NCBI GenBank assembly: GCA_002342225.1
Contig: DDPO01000145.1
Coordinates: forward strand, 1 to 23,424
DNA from: Bdellovibrionaceae bacterium UBA2466
GTDB taxonomy: Bacteria > Bdellovibrionota > FAC87 > UBA2466
Reading direction: 5' to 3'
DNA: 23,424 nt
Part shown: in pieces, positions 7,909-15,961 of the stretch
Position numbering within the stretch: position 1 is the stretch's first letter
Layout of the letters: each line of letters starts with the position of its first letter
Position numbers and translations under genes: made by a program
The notes under the pieces: generated by a model
Told to the model about the DNA's origin: nothing
Database searches by the model: none
What the model saw: the letters and a program-made list of their open reading frames with translations, nothing else

Positions 7909-7921
7909 AAAAGGGGCTACT

Positions 7922-8575
7922 GTGGAGACGAGAAAACTTTTAGCTGAATTTTTGGGGTCGTTAGCCCTTTTATTGGTTGTGGTTGGTTCTGGCATCATGG
8001 GGGAAAAACTGGCTTCGGGCAACATTGCGATAGCTTTGTTGGCTAACTCTCTGGCAACAGGAGCGGGTCTCTATGTGTTGATTACGATTCTCGGGCCAGT
8101 TTCAGGGGCCCATTTTAATCCCGCTGTCAGCACGTACAAAAAATGGCGCAAGGAAATATCCACTTCGACTTGGTTGGGGTTTATGGTGGCTCAACTAGCA
8201 GGAGGAGTGCTAGGGGTTTTGTTAGCCCACTACATTTTTGAGTTGCCAGTTTTTCAAGTTTCCCAGCATGTGCGAGAGGGACTTCCACAGATTACTTCCG
8301 AAATCGTTGCCACTTTTGGGCTGTTATTTACCATTTCAGGTTTTAGTCGTTTTCAACCAGCTAAGACAGCTATGGGAGTGGCGCTCTATATTGTGGGTGC
8401 CTATTGGTTTACTTCTTCGACTTCTTTTGCCAACCCCGCAGTTTCTATCGCGCGTAGCTTAACTAATACTTTTGCAGGAATTGCCCCTCATAGTTTATGG
8501 GGTTATATTGCCGGACAATTCTTCGCTGTTGTAGTTTTTTTAGGTTTGGAGCCCGTTTTATTTTCTGAAAAATAG
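7922..8575 (+). CDS. MIP/aquaglyceroporin-family channel, arsenic-associated
   Basis: This is a 217-residue six-helix channel of the major intrinsic protein family. Both half-helix motifs are present: HFNPAV (65-69) and FANPAV (169-174), with the conserved selectivity-filter arginine at 178. The EFLGSLALLLVVVGSGIMGE start is typical of the aquaporin-like proteins found in ars operons (AqpS type), which let arsenite or methylated trivalent arsenicals pass down their gradient. I chose the GTG at 7922 because AGGGG lies about five bases upstream and the conserved first helix begins there. An upstream in-frame ATG at 7844 would lie inside arsM and add a non-helical tail. It sits 13 bases after arsM in the same operon. 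Substrate is inferred from context. Confidence 0.88.
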   Translation: METRKLLAEFLGSLALLLVVVGSGIMGEKLASGNIAIALLANSLATGAGLYVLITILGPVSGAHFNPAVSTYKKWRKEISTSTWLGFMVAQLAGGVLGVLLAHYIFELPVFQVSQHVREGLPQITSEIVATFGLLFTISGFSRFQPAKTAMGVALYIVGAYWFTSSTSFANPAVSIARSLTNTFAGIAPHSLWGYIAGQFFAVVVFLGLEPVLFSEK

Positions 8576-8597
8576 ACATCTGTGGAGACTATCACCT

Positions 8598-9353
8598 ATG
8601 AAAATTCTTTTGTCCTTAGCGGCAACGTTTATGGCAGCTCGCCTTTTTGGCACTCAATCCTTTAGTGAGCAGTTGTATCCAAAGCTCAAACAACATTTGA
8701 GTGCTTTGAACAAAGAGGTAAATGAACAGAAACAAATTAAGCATGCAGATCAGGCTAAAAAAATTGCCGAGGCCATTGCAAAGCTTCATCAACCGGGCAA
8801 AGAGTTGCCGATTGTTCTGGTATGTACTGGAAACTCGAGGCGCAGCGTGATGGGGGCCGCGATGGGGAATGCATCTGCTGCTCTTTTGGAGATGGGGGAA
8901 CTCAAATTCTACTCTGGGGGTACCGCTCCCAGCGCATTTAATTCTAGATCTATTGCTTCTCTAAAAGAAGCCGGATTTGAAATTGAACCCACAGGTAAAT
9001 TGGCACCTGCAGGGAGTAAAGGTGAGGAAAATCCTGTTTATCTAGTCAAGTGGGGTAAAAGCAATCGGCATCAAATGGAGGAGTTCTCGAAGCAGTATAG
9101 TGATCCCAAAAATCCACAAAAAGATTTTATTGCATTGATGGTTTGTGACGATGCCACTAAGAAGTGCCCCGTAGTTCCAGGGGCTAAGTATCGCTTTTCA
9201 ATTCCATTTGAAGATCCCAAAGCCTTTGATAATACCCCCCAGGAAAAAGATATGTACAATACGAGAAGGGACGAACTGGGAAGATTTATGTTGAGCACTT
9301 TGGAGTTTGTAAAGGCCGCTGAGGGCGGTAGTCGCCAGTTGATGAACCAATAA
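8598..9353 (+). CDS. LMW-phosphatase/arsenate-reductase-like protein, possibly exported
   Basis: This 251-residue protein has the low-molecular-weight protein-tyrosine-phosphatase fold shared with thioredoxin-type ArsC. The P-loop VCTGNSRRS carries Cys76 and Arg82 in CX5R spacing, and EDPK (Asp205-Pro206) is the general-acid DP motif. A second cysteine pair (Cys182, Cys189) in VCDDATKKCP could act in the thiol relay of an arsenate reductase. The core matches the phosphatase-like proteins in arsenic loci of Bacteroidetes and others. Before the usual start (LYPKLKQHL, from residue 26) there is a hydrophobic leader (MKILLSLAATFMAARLFG), which suggests export, although an arginine at 15 weakens a signal-peptide call. 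GGAG lies about ten bases before the ATG. It is the last gene of the arsenic operon. Arsenate reduction is inferred. Confidence 0.8.
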   Translation: MKILLSLAATFMAARLFGTQSFSEQLYPKLKQHLSALNKEVNEQKQIKHADQAKKIAEAIAKLHQPGKELPIVLVCTGNSRRSVMGAAMGNASAALLEMGELKFYSGGTAPSAFNSRSIASLKEAGFEIEPTGKLAPAGSKGEENPVYLVKWGKSNRHQMEEFSKQYSDPKNPQKDFIALMVCDDATKKCPVVPGAKYRFSIPFEDPKAFDNTPQEKDMYNTRRDELGRFMLSTLEFVKAAEGGSRQLMNQ

Positions 9354-9453
9354 AAAGAGTTCTACAAGGGCAAACCTATACCAGTGCAACTAACTTTTCG
9401 CTGCAGTTCTTGGGAACACTATATTTTGGTGGTTCAGCAAATTCTCAACGTGA

Positions 9454-9846
9454 TTAACGTTTAGAGAACTGGAAGCGCTTACGAGCTCCTTTTTGACCGT
9501 ATTTCTTACGTTCTTTCATTCGGGAGTCTCTGGTTAAAAGCCCTTCTTTTTTCAAAGTAGCTCTTAAAGCACTGTCCATTTTAATCAAAGCGCGGCTGAT
9601 ACCGTGAGCAAGTGCTCCGGCTTGAGCAGAAATTCCGCTGCCATCGACCGTCATACTTAAATTGACAGAACGTTGTTTGTCGCAAAGTAAAAGGGGCTTT
9701 AAAATTAAAGCTCTCAAAACATCCCTTGGGAAATAATTTTCTAGAGTGCGTTCATTGACTGTGATGTCCCCTTCTCCTTGAGTAAGGCGAACACGGGCAA
9801 TTGCACTTTTACGTCTTCCTGTAGCTTGTATCATTTCACTCTTCAT
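9454..9846 (-). CDS. rpsI: 30S ribosomal protein S9
   Basis: This 130-residue protein has the S9 family length. The N-terminal ATGRRKSAIARVRL is the family signature, GGxxxQAGAxxHGIxRAL-like sequence is present as SGISAQAGALAHGISRALI, and the basic C-terminal tail KYGQKGARKRFQFSKR reaches towards the P-site tRNA in the 30S subunit. It follows rplM by 23 bases on the minus strand, the near-universal rplM-rpsI order, so the two are cotranscribed. GAGGAG lies about 13 bases before the first ATG; a second ATG four codons in is also possible and would remove only MKSE. Confidence 0.97.
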   Translation of the reverse strand: MKSEMIQATGRRKSAIARVRLTQGEGDITVNERTLENYFPRDVLRALILKPLLLCDKQRSVNLSMTVDGSGISAQAGALAHGISRALIKMDSALRATLKKEGLLTRDSRMKERKKYGQKGARKRFQFSKR

Positions 9847-9869
9847 CGGTAACTCAACTCTCCTCTAAA

Positions 9870-10484
9870 TTAACTGTGGAATCCCAAGTTTGGCAGTTTC
9901 ACTGCTTCGGGCTGCTGTGCTTTATGAGGATGGTCTGTTCCAACATAGACACGCAATTTTTTAAACCATTTTCGGGCCATATGACCACGAGGTAACATTC
10001 TGTAAACTGCCAATTGAACTAATCTCTCAGGGTGAGAGGAAAGGACCTCTTTAGCTGTTTTACTTTTGATACCACCCGGAAATTGGGTGTGATGGTAATA
10101 AGTTTTTTGGTCCCACTTAGCTCCGGTGAGGCGAACTTTTTCGGCGTTGATCACAACGACGTTGTCACCAGTGTCTGCAAAGCGAGTGTAACCTGGCTTT
10201 GTTTTGCCCATGAGCATATTTGCGATGTGTGAACTCAAACGACCTAAAGGAATGCCGGCAGCATCTACCAATTTCCACTGCTCACCAAGCTTACCTTCGG
10301 TTGCAAAATAGGTTTTTGGCATCAAAGGAGCCCGTTTGGAGGTGTTAGCGGCTTTTTTAGGAGCCGTTTCCTTTTTTGCCGATGTTGTCTTAGCTTTAGC
10401 TTCGACCTTTGTTGCAGCTTCCTTTTTGGGTTTCGCTGTCTTTTTTGTCTCTTTATCTTCTGAACCAGTCTTTTTCGTAGCCAT
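9870..10484 (-). CDS. rplM: 50S ribosomal protein L13 with basic N-terminal extension
   Basis: The L13 core starts at Met55 (MPKTYFATEG) and has about 150 residues, with the expected VDAAGIPLGRLSSHIANML, DTGDNVVVINAEK and RMLPRGHMARKWFKKLRVYVG blocks. In front of it is a 54-residue extension rich in Lys, Ala, Thr and Glu, with 16 lysines in the first 50 residues and no predicted fold. The long start is supported by AGGA just upstream of the ATG at 10484, while there is no such sequence before Met55. L13 is an early assembly protein of the 50S subunit. The gene precedes rpsI and follows a zinc-ribbon gene. The extension resembles histone-H1-like tails and could bind rRNA or polyanions; that is inference. 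Confidence 0.96.
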   Translation of the reverse strand: MATKKTGSEDKETKKTAKPKKEAATKVEAKAKTTSAKKETAPKKAANTSKRAPLMPKTYFATEGKLGEQWKLVDAAGIPLGRLSSHIANMLMGKTKPGYTRFADTGDNVVVINAEKVRLTGAKWDQKTYYHHTQFPGGIKSKTAKEVLSSHPERLVQLAVYRMLPRGHMARKWFKKLRVYVGTDHPHKAQQPEAVKLPNLGFHS

Positions 10485-10570
10485 TACATCCTACTTCTAC
10501 TTAAAGTTGAAGGCACAGCTTTACGACTATAGTCCAACAAAGTCAATAACTAATGGGATTGAGCGTAAAT

Positions 10571-10876
10571 TTAAGAGTTTCGGAAGAGCGCTCGGAAGGC
10601 TTCTTTGGCTTTTTCAGATTCTGAATTAAATTCAGATACTTGTGGCGTCTTTGGGGTGGTCTTTGAAGTGCTAAACTCGAAAAATGCACAGTTATTTAAA
10701 GTGCTTCTATCCCGAATCCAAGGACTATCGGGTTCTTTGCACTTGGAACTTAAGTTCTCATCAAAAAAGGTACAGTTCCGGCAGCATTGAAGGTCGCTCC
10801 CGCAATTAGGGCACAACCTATTCTTATTCTGAACCTCTACAGAAAGGATGGTACGACAGTAGTGACATTGCCACAT
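10571..10876 (-). CDS. Small zinc-ribbon protein
   Basis: From the ATG at 10876 this is a 101-residue protein with four cysteine pairs or singles: CHYC (Cys4, Cys7), CPNC (22, 25), CCRNC (31, 32, 35), then Cys46 and Cys63. The pattern CxxC...CPxCG.DL.CC.NC.FYD, then C.EP...W..DR...N.C.FFEF, is that of a small conserved protein seen in former Deltaproteobacteria; no function is known to me. I prefer this start because the first zinc ribbon begins there and GGAA lies seven bases upstream. A frame extension to 10933 adds 19 residues without a recognisable motif. The tail after residue 70 is polar. The gene is 86 bases upstream of rplM on the same strand. Confidence 0.72.
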   Translation of the reverse strand: MWQCHYCRTILSVEVQNKNRLCPNCGSDLQCCRNCTFFDENLSSKCKEPDSPWIRDRSTLNNCAFFEFSTSKTTPKTPQVSEFNSESEKAKEAFRALFRNS

Positions 10877-10994
10877 AGCCAGTTTCCGTTCCTCTTGAGA
10901 AAAGTAATGCCGGTTAAAAAGCTTTGAACACAATTATTATTACATTGCCAAAAGAAGATTGGAAGAGGTCATAACTGAGTTCGCTGTGTCATTT

Positions 10995-11062
10995 AAAAAA
11001 AAGTTAAAAAACTTTTGAAAAAAAAATCTCCAAGCAATTTCTTCTAGACTTTTTTTAAAAAA
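10995..11062. other. A/T-tract-rich divergent intergenic DNA
   Basis: The 289 bases between the zinc-ribbon gene and fadI contain no gene that I can support. A-tracts at 10995-11002, 11006-11011 and 11018-11026, and a T/A-tract at 11050-11062, are spaced at roughly one helical turn for the first two or three, so the DNA may be bent. AAAAGTT (10999-11005) and AACTTTT (11010-11016) form a weak inverted repeat. It could act as an UP element or nucleoid-protein site for the divergent promoters. Confidence 0.35.
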
Positions 11063-11082
11063 CTCACTCATCTCTTTAGCGG

Positions 11083-11110
11083 TTGTCTTTTCTCAACGGC
11101 GGTCTATGAT
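11083..11110 (+). promoter_or_regulatory. Putative fadI-fadJ promoter
   Basis: TTGTCT (11083-11088) and TATGAT (11105-11110) are separated by 16 bases. The -10 hexamer matches consensus at five of six positions. The leader of about 48 bases ends in AAGGAG (11154-11159), six bases before the fadI ATG. I do not see a clear FadR- or PsrA-type operator. Confidence 0.5.
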
Positions 11111-11165
11111 ATCGCTTTGATTAAGAAAAAATCACTTTTATCGTCAGCTGAAAAAGGAGCAAGAG

Positions 11166-12479
11166 ATGAAAGCCTGGATAGGAAAAACTCAAAAAACAAG
11201 AGTGGCCGTTGTAAGTGGAGTTCGCACCCCTTTCGCGAAAGCTGGCGCAAAATTGAAAAACTGTAGTGCAGTTCATTTGGGGGTTTCAGCTGTGAGAGAG
11301 ACCATGGCTCGGGCCGAATGGGACTACAATAAAGTGGACGAAGTGGTGATGGGTAATGCGGGTACTCCAGCCGATGCGGCCAATATTTCAAGAGTCATTT
11401 CCTTGCGTTCGGGTTTTTCAGAAAGTGTTCCTGCCTATACAGTACATCGAAACTGCGCTTCTGCGATGGAAGCTATTGCTCAAGGGTGTTTAAAAATTGG
11501 GGCTGGGCTTGCAGAGACTATGGTGGTGGGTGGCACAGAGAGTATGAGTAATATGCCTTTGATCTTTGGCGATGAGATGAAAGAGCTTTTTGCCACTCTC
11601 AATTTTTCAAAGTCGAATGTCGAGAAACTGGAAAAGATCACTCAGTTTCGACCTCAATGGTTAAAACCTATCGTTTCTATTATGGAAGGGCTTACCGACC
11701 CCATTTCAGGATTAAATATGGGACAAACTGCGGAAATTCTAGCTAGAGACTTTCATATCACTCGAACTGAACAGGATGCTTTTGCAGTCAGATCGCATCA
11801 ACGAACGGTGGAAGCTCAGCATGCTGGACGTTTTAAAGATGAAGTAGCTCCCATGGTGGTCGAGCCCGATTACTCGGAGATTCTTGAAACCGATGTTGGC
11901 CCGCGAGAAGGGCAATCCATGGAAAGTTTGGCAAAGCTTAAGCCTTTTTTTGACCGAGAAAATGGTACGGTGACTCCAGGTAATGCGTGTCCCATCACCG
12001 ACGGTGCAGTTGCTTTGCTTCTCATGTCTGAAGAAAAGGCGAAAGCCGAGGGGAAAGAAATTTTAGGAACAATCAGCGGTTTTACTTTTTCAGGTTGTGA
12101 ACCCAAACGAATGGGGATGGGACCTATCTATTCCTCTGCTGCTCTTTTAGATGAGTTGGGCATGGATTTTTCGGAAGTGGAGCTTGTTGAGCTCAATGAA
12201 GCTTTTGCTGCTCAGGTTTTAGCTAATCAAAAAGCTTGGGGATCCGACAAATACGCGCAAGAAAAATTGGGGCGTAAAAAAGCCCTTGGGGAATTGAAAG
12301 ATGAGATCTTGAACGTCAATGGGGGAGCTATTGCACTGGGGCATCCTGTTGGAGCGACTGGAGCAAGACTGGTCGTGACTTTGCTTAATGAGATGAAGCG
12401 AAGAAAAGTGCACAAAGGGCTTGCGACCCTTTGTATTGGCGGTGGACAAGGCGCGGCCTTTTTATTGGAGAGAAACTAA
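11166..12479 (+). CDS. fadI: Acetyl-CoA C-acyltransferase (3-ketoacyl-CoA thiolase)
   Basis: This thiolase cleaves 3-ketoacyl-CoA with CoA to acetyl-CoA and a shortened acyl-CoA, the last step of beta-oxidation. The 437-residue length fits the FadI/trifunctional-beta group rather than the 390-residue FadA. The catalytic residues are all present: nucleophile Cys97 in HRNCASAMEA, NEAF at 344-347, His393 in ALGHPVGATG and Cys423 in CIGGGQG. An insertion relative to short thiolases (about 130-175, with LNFSKSNVEK and QWLKPIV) forms the long loop domain of this group. AAGGAG precedes the ATG. Its stop overlaps the fadJ start (TAATG), so the two subunits are translationally coupled and probably form one complex. 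Confidence 0.93.
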   Translation: MKAWIGKTQKTRVAVVSGVRTPFAKAGAKLKNCSAVHLGVSAVRETMARAEWDYNKVDEVVMGNAGTPADAANISRVISLRSGFSESVPAYTVHRNCASAMEAIAQGCLKIGAGLAETMVVGGTESMSNMPLIFGDEMKELFATLNFSKSNVEKLEKITQFRPQWLKPIVSIMEGLTDPISGLNMGQTAEILARDFHITRTEQDAFAVRSHQRTVEAQHAGRFKDEVAPMVVEPDYSEILETDVGPREGQSMESLAKLKPFFDRENGTVTPGNACPITDGAVALLLMSEEKAKAEGKEILGTISGFTFSGCEPKRMGMGPIYSSAALLDELGMDFSEVELVELNEAFAAQVLANQKAWGSDKYAQEKLGRKKALGELKDEILNVNGGAIALGHPVGATGARLVVTLLNEMKRRKVHKGLATLCIGGGQGAAFLLERN

Positions 12480-14689
12480 TGGAACTCACTCGTGAAAACT
12501 TCAAACAGGAAGTAGCAACTTTTAAAGCGGGATTTAAAGAAGATGCTTTTTCAATTGCGGAGAAATCGCTGACTCTGGAAAAGAAAGGCAATATCGGCGT
12601 TATCTCTTTTGATCAGTATCAAGAAAAGGCCAATAAACTCTCGACTCCCAATATGCTTAGGCTTTTTGAACTGTGTCTTCAAATCGAACAGGATAAGTCG
12701 ATTGAAGCTGTTGTAGTGATAAGTCGTAAACCAACCATCTTCATTGCTGGTGCTGATATTTCTGAAATTCAACGCTTAGCGCGAGGTGAAGCAACAACCG
12801 AATCTCTCATGAAGTTGCAAGCCGTGTTTACCTTTTTGGAGAGTCTTTCCATCCCTGTCATTGCAGCTATCCATGGGGCTTGTATGGGGGGAGGAACCGA
12901 ACTTGCTCTCGCCTGTGATTATCGGATGGCAAGTGATGGACCCGAGACAAAAATAGCTCTTCCTGAAGTTTTATTGGGGGTTTTGCCTGGGTGGGGTGGA
13001 ACTCAGAGAATGCCAAGACTTGTAGGCTTAGAAAAGTCATTGGATTTGATTCTGACCGGTAAAAGTCTCGATGGTAAAAGAGCTAAAAAAATTGGCCTTG
13101 TCGACAAAGTGGTTCCAGTCGAGTTTTTAGAGGAAAAAGCTTTGGCTTGGGCTCAAGACCTTGCCCGTACCAAGAAAAAACGCAGCTACGAGACCCCACT
13201 CAAAGATCGCCTTTTGGAGAGTGTTCCCGGAGGAAAATGGGTCATTTTTGATCAGGCCAAAAAACAGGTGATGAAGCAAACTAAAGGCAACTATCCGGCT
13301 CCTCTTAGGATCATTGAAACCTTAAGGAAAACGTATGGTGGAGATCTTGAAAAAGGGCTTAAAGTAGAGGCCAAAGCTTTTACGGATCTTGTAGTGACTC
13401 CGGAATCTCAATGTTTAATAGGAATCTTTTACCTTCAGGAAAAAGTGAAAAAAGACAAAGGGGTTGAAGGTAAAATCGCTGGGAAGGACATAAAACGGGC
13501 TGGTGTCGTAGGGGCGGGTGTTATGGGAGGCGGCATCGCTCAGCTTTTTGCTGCTAAAGGTACTCGAGTTCGCATGAAAGATATTCAATGGGATGCCGTG
13601 GCGAAAGGTTACAAAGCAGCCCATAAGATCTTTCAAAAATTGGTCGACAAAAAACGGATGAAGCCCAATGAACTCGCCAATGCGATGGAGCGGATCGAAG
13701 GAAGTGTAGATTACTCGGGTTTTTCTCATTTAGACCTCGTCGTGGAGGCTGTCGTTGAATCTTTAGAAATTAAGAAAAAGATTTTTCAAGAGCTTGGGGA
13801 GAAGGTTTCGTCAGAGACTATCCTTGCAACCAACACTTCAAGCTTGTCTATTAGTGAAATCGCTAAAGCTACCAAAGATCCGAAACGGGTCGTTGGGATG
13901 CACTTTTTTAACCCTGTCGATAAAATGCCCCTTGTAGAAGTGATTAGAGGTCGGGAAACTTCGGATGAAGCTGTTGCAACAGTTTTTCAATACGCTAAAA
14001 AAGTTGGGAAGACACCGATTGTAGTGAAAGATGCTCCAGGTTTTGTAGTGAATCGTATCTTAGGGCCTTATCTTAATGAAGCTGTTTACTTATTGCTGGA
14101 AGGAGTTTCTCCGACTCGCATGGACTCCGTCATGGAGAAGTTTGGTATGCCTATGGGCCCCATTACACTCCTCGATGAAGTGGGATTAGACGTTGCTTCC
14201 AAGGTGTCGCATGTTTTACATCAGGCCTTTGGAGAAAGAATGAAACCGCCTTCTGTTATCGACTTAGTTGCTAAAGAAGGAAGACTCGGGAAAAAATCGG
14301 GCAAAGGAATTTATCTTCATTCGAATGGAAAGCGAGAGGAAGACTCAGATATCTTAAATAAAATGGGCGTTAAAGCCGTGAAAGAAATATCAGATGATGA
14401 GATTATTAAAAGGCTGACCTATGTCATGGTGAATGAAGCGGCTAGAATTGTAGATGAAGGGCTTGTTCGAGATGTATCTGACATTGATATCGGAATGATC
14501 TTCGGCACTGGATTTGCTCCTTTTAGAGGTGGTCTCCTGAGATACGCTGATAAAGTGGGGCCGGAAGTTATAGTGAGCGAGCTGGATATTCTAAATAAGA
14601 CTTTAGGAGAAAGATTCCAGCCGTGTCAGTATCTGCAACAACTCTCAATTGACGGCAAAAAGTTTTACCAAGAGGCAAAAGCCACTTAA
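12479..14689 (+). CDS. fadJ: Enoyl-CoA hydratase/3-hydroxyacyl-CoA dehydrogenase, fused
   Basis: This 736-residue multifunctional alpha subunit performs the hydration and dehydrogenation steps of fatty acid beta-oxidation. The N-terminal crotonase domain (about 30-220) has the oxyanion segment AGADI (90-94) and both catalytic glutamates, Glu141 in GGGTELALACDYR and Glu163 in ALPEVLLGVLPG. The NAD-binding domain begins at RAGVVGAGVMGGG (340-352), with the catalytic histidine His475 in MHFFNPVDKMPLVE. A duplicated C-terminal helical domain follows (DAPGFVVNRIL onwards). I chose the ATG at 12479, which overlaps the fadI stop and has GGAG upstream; an ATG 48 bases earlier lies inside fadI. Gene order fadI-fadJ is that of the second E. 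coli system. The stop overlaps the end of the convergent DUF1015 gene. Confidence 0.94.
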   Translation: MELTRENFKQEVATFKAGFKEDAFSIAEKSLTLEKKGNIGVISFDQYQEKANKLSTPNMLRLFELCLQIEQDKSIEAVVVISRKPTIFIAGADISEIQRLARGEATTESLMKLQAVFTFLESLSIPVIAAIHGACMGGGTELALACDYRMASDGPETKIALPEVLLGVLPGWGGTQRMPRLVGLEKSLDLILTGKSLDGKRAKKIGLVDKVVPVEFLEEKALAWAQDLARTKKKRSYETPLKDRLLESVPGGKWVIFDQAKKQVMKQTKGNYPAPLRIIETLRKTYGGDLEKGLKVEAKAFTDLVVTPESQCLIGIFYLQEKVKKDKGVEGKIAGKDIKRAGVVGAGVMGGGIAQLFAAKGTRVRMKDIQWDAVAKGYKAAHKIFQKLVDKKRMKPNELANAMERIEGSVDYSGFSHLDLVVEAVVESLEIKKKIFQELGEKVSSETILATNTSSLSISEIAKATKDPKRVVGMHFFNPVDKMPLVEVIRGRETSDEAVATVFQYAKKVGKTPIVVKDAPGFVVNRILGPYLNEAVYLLLEGVSPTRMDSVMEKFGMPMGPITLLDEVGLDVASKVSHVLHQAFGERMKPPSVIDLVAKEGRLGKKSGKGIYLHSNGKREEDSDILNKMGVKAVKEISDDEIIKRLTYVMVNEAARIVDEGLVRDVSDIDIGMIFGTGFAPFRGGLLRYADKVGPEVIVSELDILNKTLGERFQPCQYLQQLSIDGKKFYQEAKAT

Positions 14690-15921
14690 CTTAATCGCCG
14701 CATCGTAAAGCCCGCAGCAAGTTTCGGGAAGAAATAGGTCGATTTTTGCGGCATGAATCTCTTCTCGTCTGCGACTGCGGTAACATCCGCTACTGCAGGA
14801 GGTGCGTGGAAAATGATGAGGTCGTAGTTGCTTCGTTTTTCCCAAAGAGCCTTTGCATCTTTGTCGTAAGAGACCTTTTGAGAACGGTTATTATCGTCAA
14901 TTCCACAAAAATCTTTTGAAAATTTATGATCTGACCAAACGACCGAAAGTTTTGCGACCGATTTTCCAATCTTTTCGGCTTCGTTTTGCCAATTTTTAGG
15001 AATAACGAGATACAGTTGGTCTCGGTAACTAAGAGCAAACTGAGGAGTGGGCTGTGGTTTTTCCACAAACCTCAGCAAAGCTTCCGGCGCCAGCGGGAGT
15101 AATTGGTAATACTTTTCAATCTCTCCAAGATTCAAAGAAGGACAGGCACCTTTTTTAATAGCTCGATGAGTGGGAAATACAATCAGCCCCGGATCATAAG
15201 TATTGGCGATGGCAAAAAGCATTTGAGAGGCCGGTTTACTGGGGTCGCCGTAAGCTCCTGACTCTTTAGCGTACATGAGGGCGCTTTCGTAGCGGTGGTG
15301 TCCGTCTACAATGTAGATGGGTCTTGACGAAAAAAACTCCGCAATTTGGGGGTACTTTGCTCCTTCGGCTTTCCATACCACATGTTCCGTTCCGTCGTCG
15401 GTTTTTGCTTTCAAAAAGGGAGCTTCGAACATCCATTTATCAAAAAGCCCTTCAAGAAAACCCTCTTCGTCATTGACCATTCCAAAGACGTGACTCAGGT
15501 TGCATTGAGTTTTTCGTAAAATTTGCAAACGATCGGCTTTGTACTGTCCGAAAGTGTTCTCGTGCGGACGAACAATAGCTTCTGAGAAAGGCTGAAGCTC
15601 AACAGCACACATCAAAGTGTGTCGAACATGTTTTTTTTCATAGGCTTCAAAAGTCTGTTGGTAGAGGTAGTAGCACGGAACTGAGGTCTCTTTTAGAATG
15701 TGCTGGTCTCGCCAAGTTTGAAGGAGCTCTTTCGCTTGAGAGTAATCTTCATCAACACTGTGGGGCAGAAGAACATGAGCAAAATTATAAGGGCTACGTT
15801 TAAGATACTTTTGTTCCTCACCAGCGGGGATATTGTCGTAAGGTGGAATTACGAGGGGAGTTAAATCTGAAAAAGTGGAGTTGTCGTAGTAAAGAGCCTT
15901 GTAGGGCGAAACTTTTGACAT
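14686..15921 (-). CDS. DUF1015 family protein
   Basis: This 411-residue protein is of the DUF1015 family, which is of typical length here. The conserved blocks are all present: VIPPYDNIP (24-32), VRPHENTFGQYKADRL (117-132) and YIVDGHHRYESAL (203-215). DUF1015 is related to the ParB/Srx-type kinase fold, and some members such as SbnI have free serine kinase activity. A phosphotransfer role is therefore possible, but I see no partner gene to support it. It is preceded by AGGAAAGG and a TTGACG-type promoter with a G7 tract in its spacer. The gene ends tail to tail with fadJ, sharing the bases TTAA. Confidence 0.82.
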   Translation of the reverse strand: MSKVSPYKALYYDNSTFSDLTPLVIPPYDNIPAGEEQKYLKRSPYNFAHVLLPHSVDEDYSQAKELLQTWRDQHILKETSVPCYYLYQQTFEAYEKKHVRHTLMCAVELQPFSEAIVRPHENTFGQYKADRLQILRKTQCNLSHVFGMVNDEEGFLEGLFDKWMFEAPFLKAKTDDGTEHVVWKAEGAKYPQIAEFFSSRPIYIVDGHHRYESALMYAKESGAYGDPSKPASQMLFAIANTYDPGLIVFPTHRAIKKGACPSLNLGEIEKYYQLLPLAPEALLRFVEKPQPTPQFALSYRDQLYLVIPKNWQNEAEKIGKSVAKLSVVWSDHKFSKDFCGIDDNNRSQKVSYDKDAKALWEKRSNYDLIIFHAPPAVADVTAVADEKRFMPQKSTYFFPKLAAGFTMRRLS

Positions 15922-15961
15922 AGAAATAAGCCTTTCCTAAAAAGTTCAACTGCGAATGAAA

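Noticed and set aside
7844..7921. Longer start of the MIP channel at an ATG inside arsM
   Set aside because: The added 26 residues are not hydrophobic and mirror the arsM tail in another frame. The GTG at 7922 has a good ribosome-binding site and fits the family start.
9354..9453. Terminator between the arsenic operon and rpsI
   Set aside because: Only a 4-base stem (GTTC-TTGG-GAAC) is visible and no T run follows it.
12431..12478. Upstream ATG for fadJ
   Set aside because: It lies within the conserved end of fadI. The ATG at 12479 has GGAG upstream and overlaps the fadI stop, as expected for coupling.
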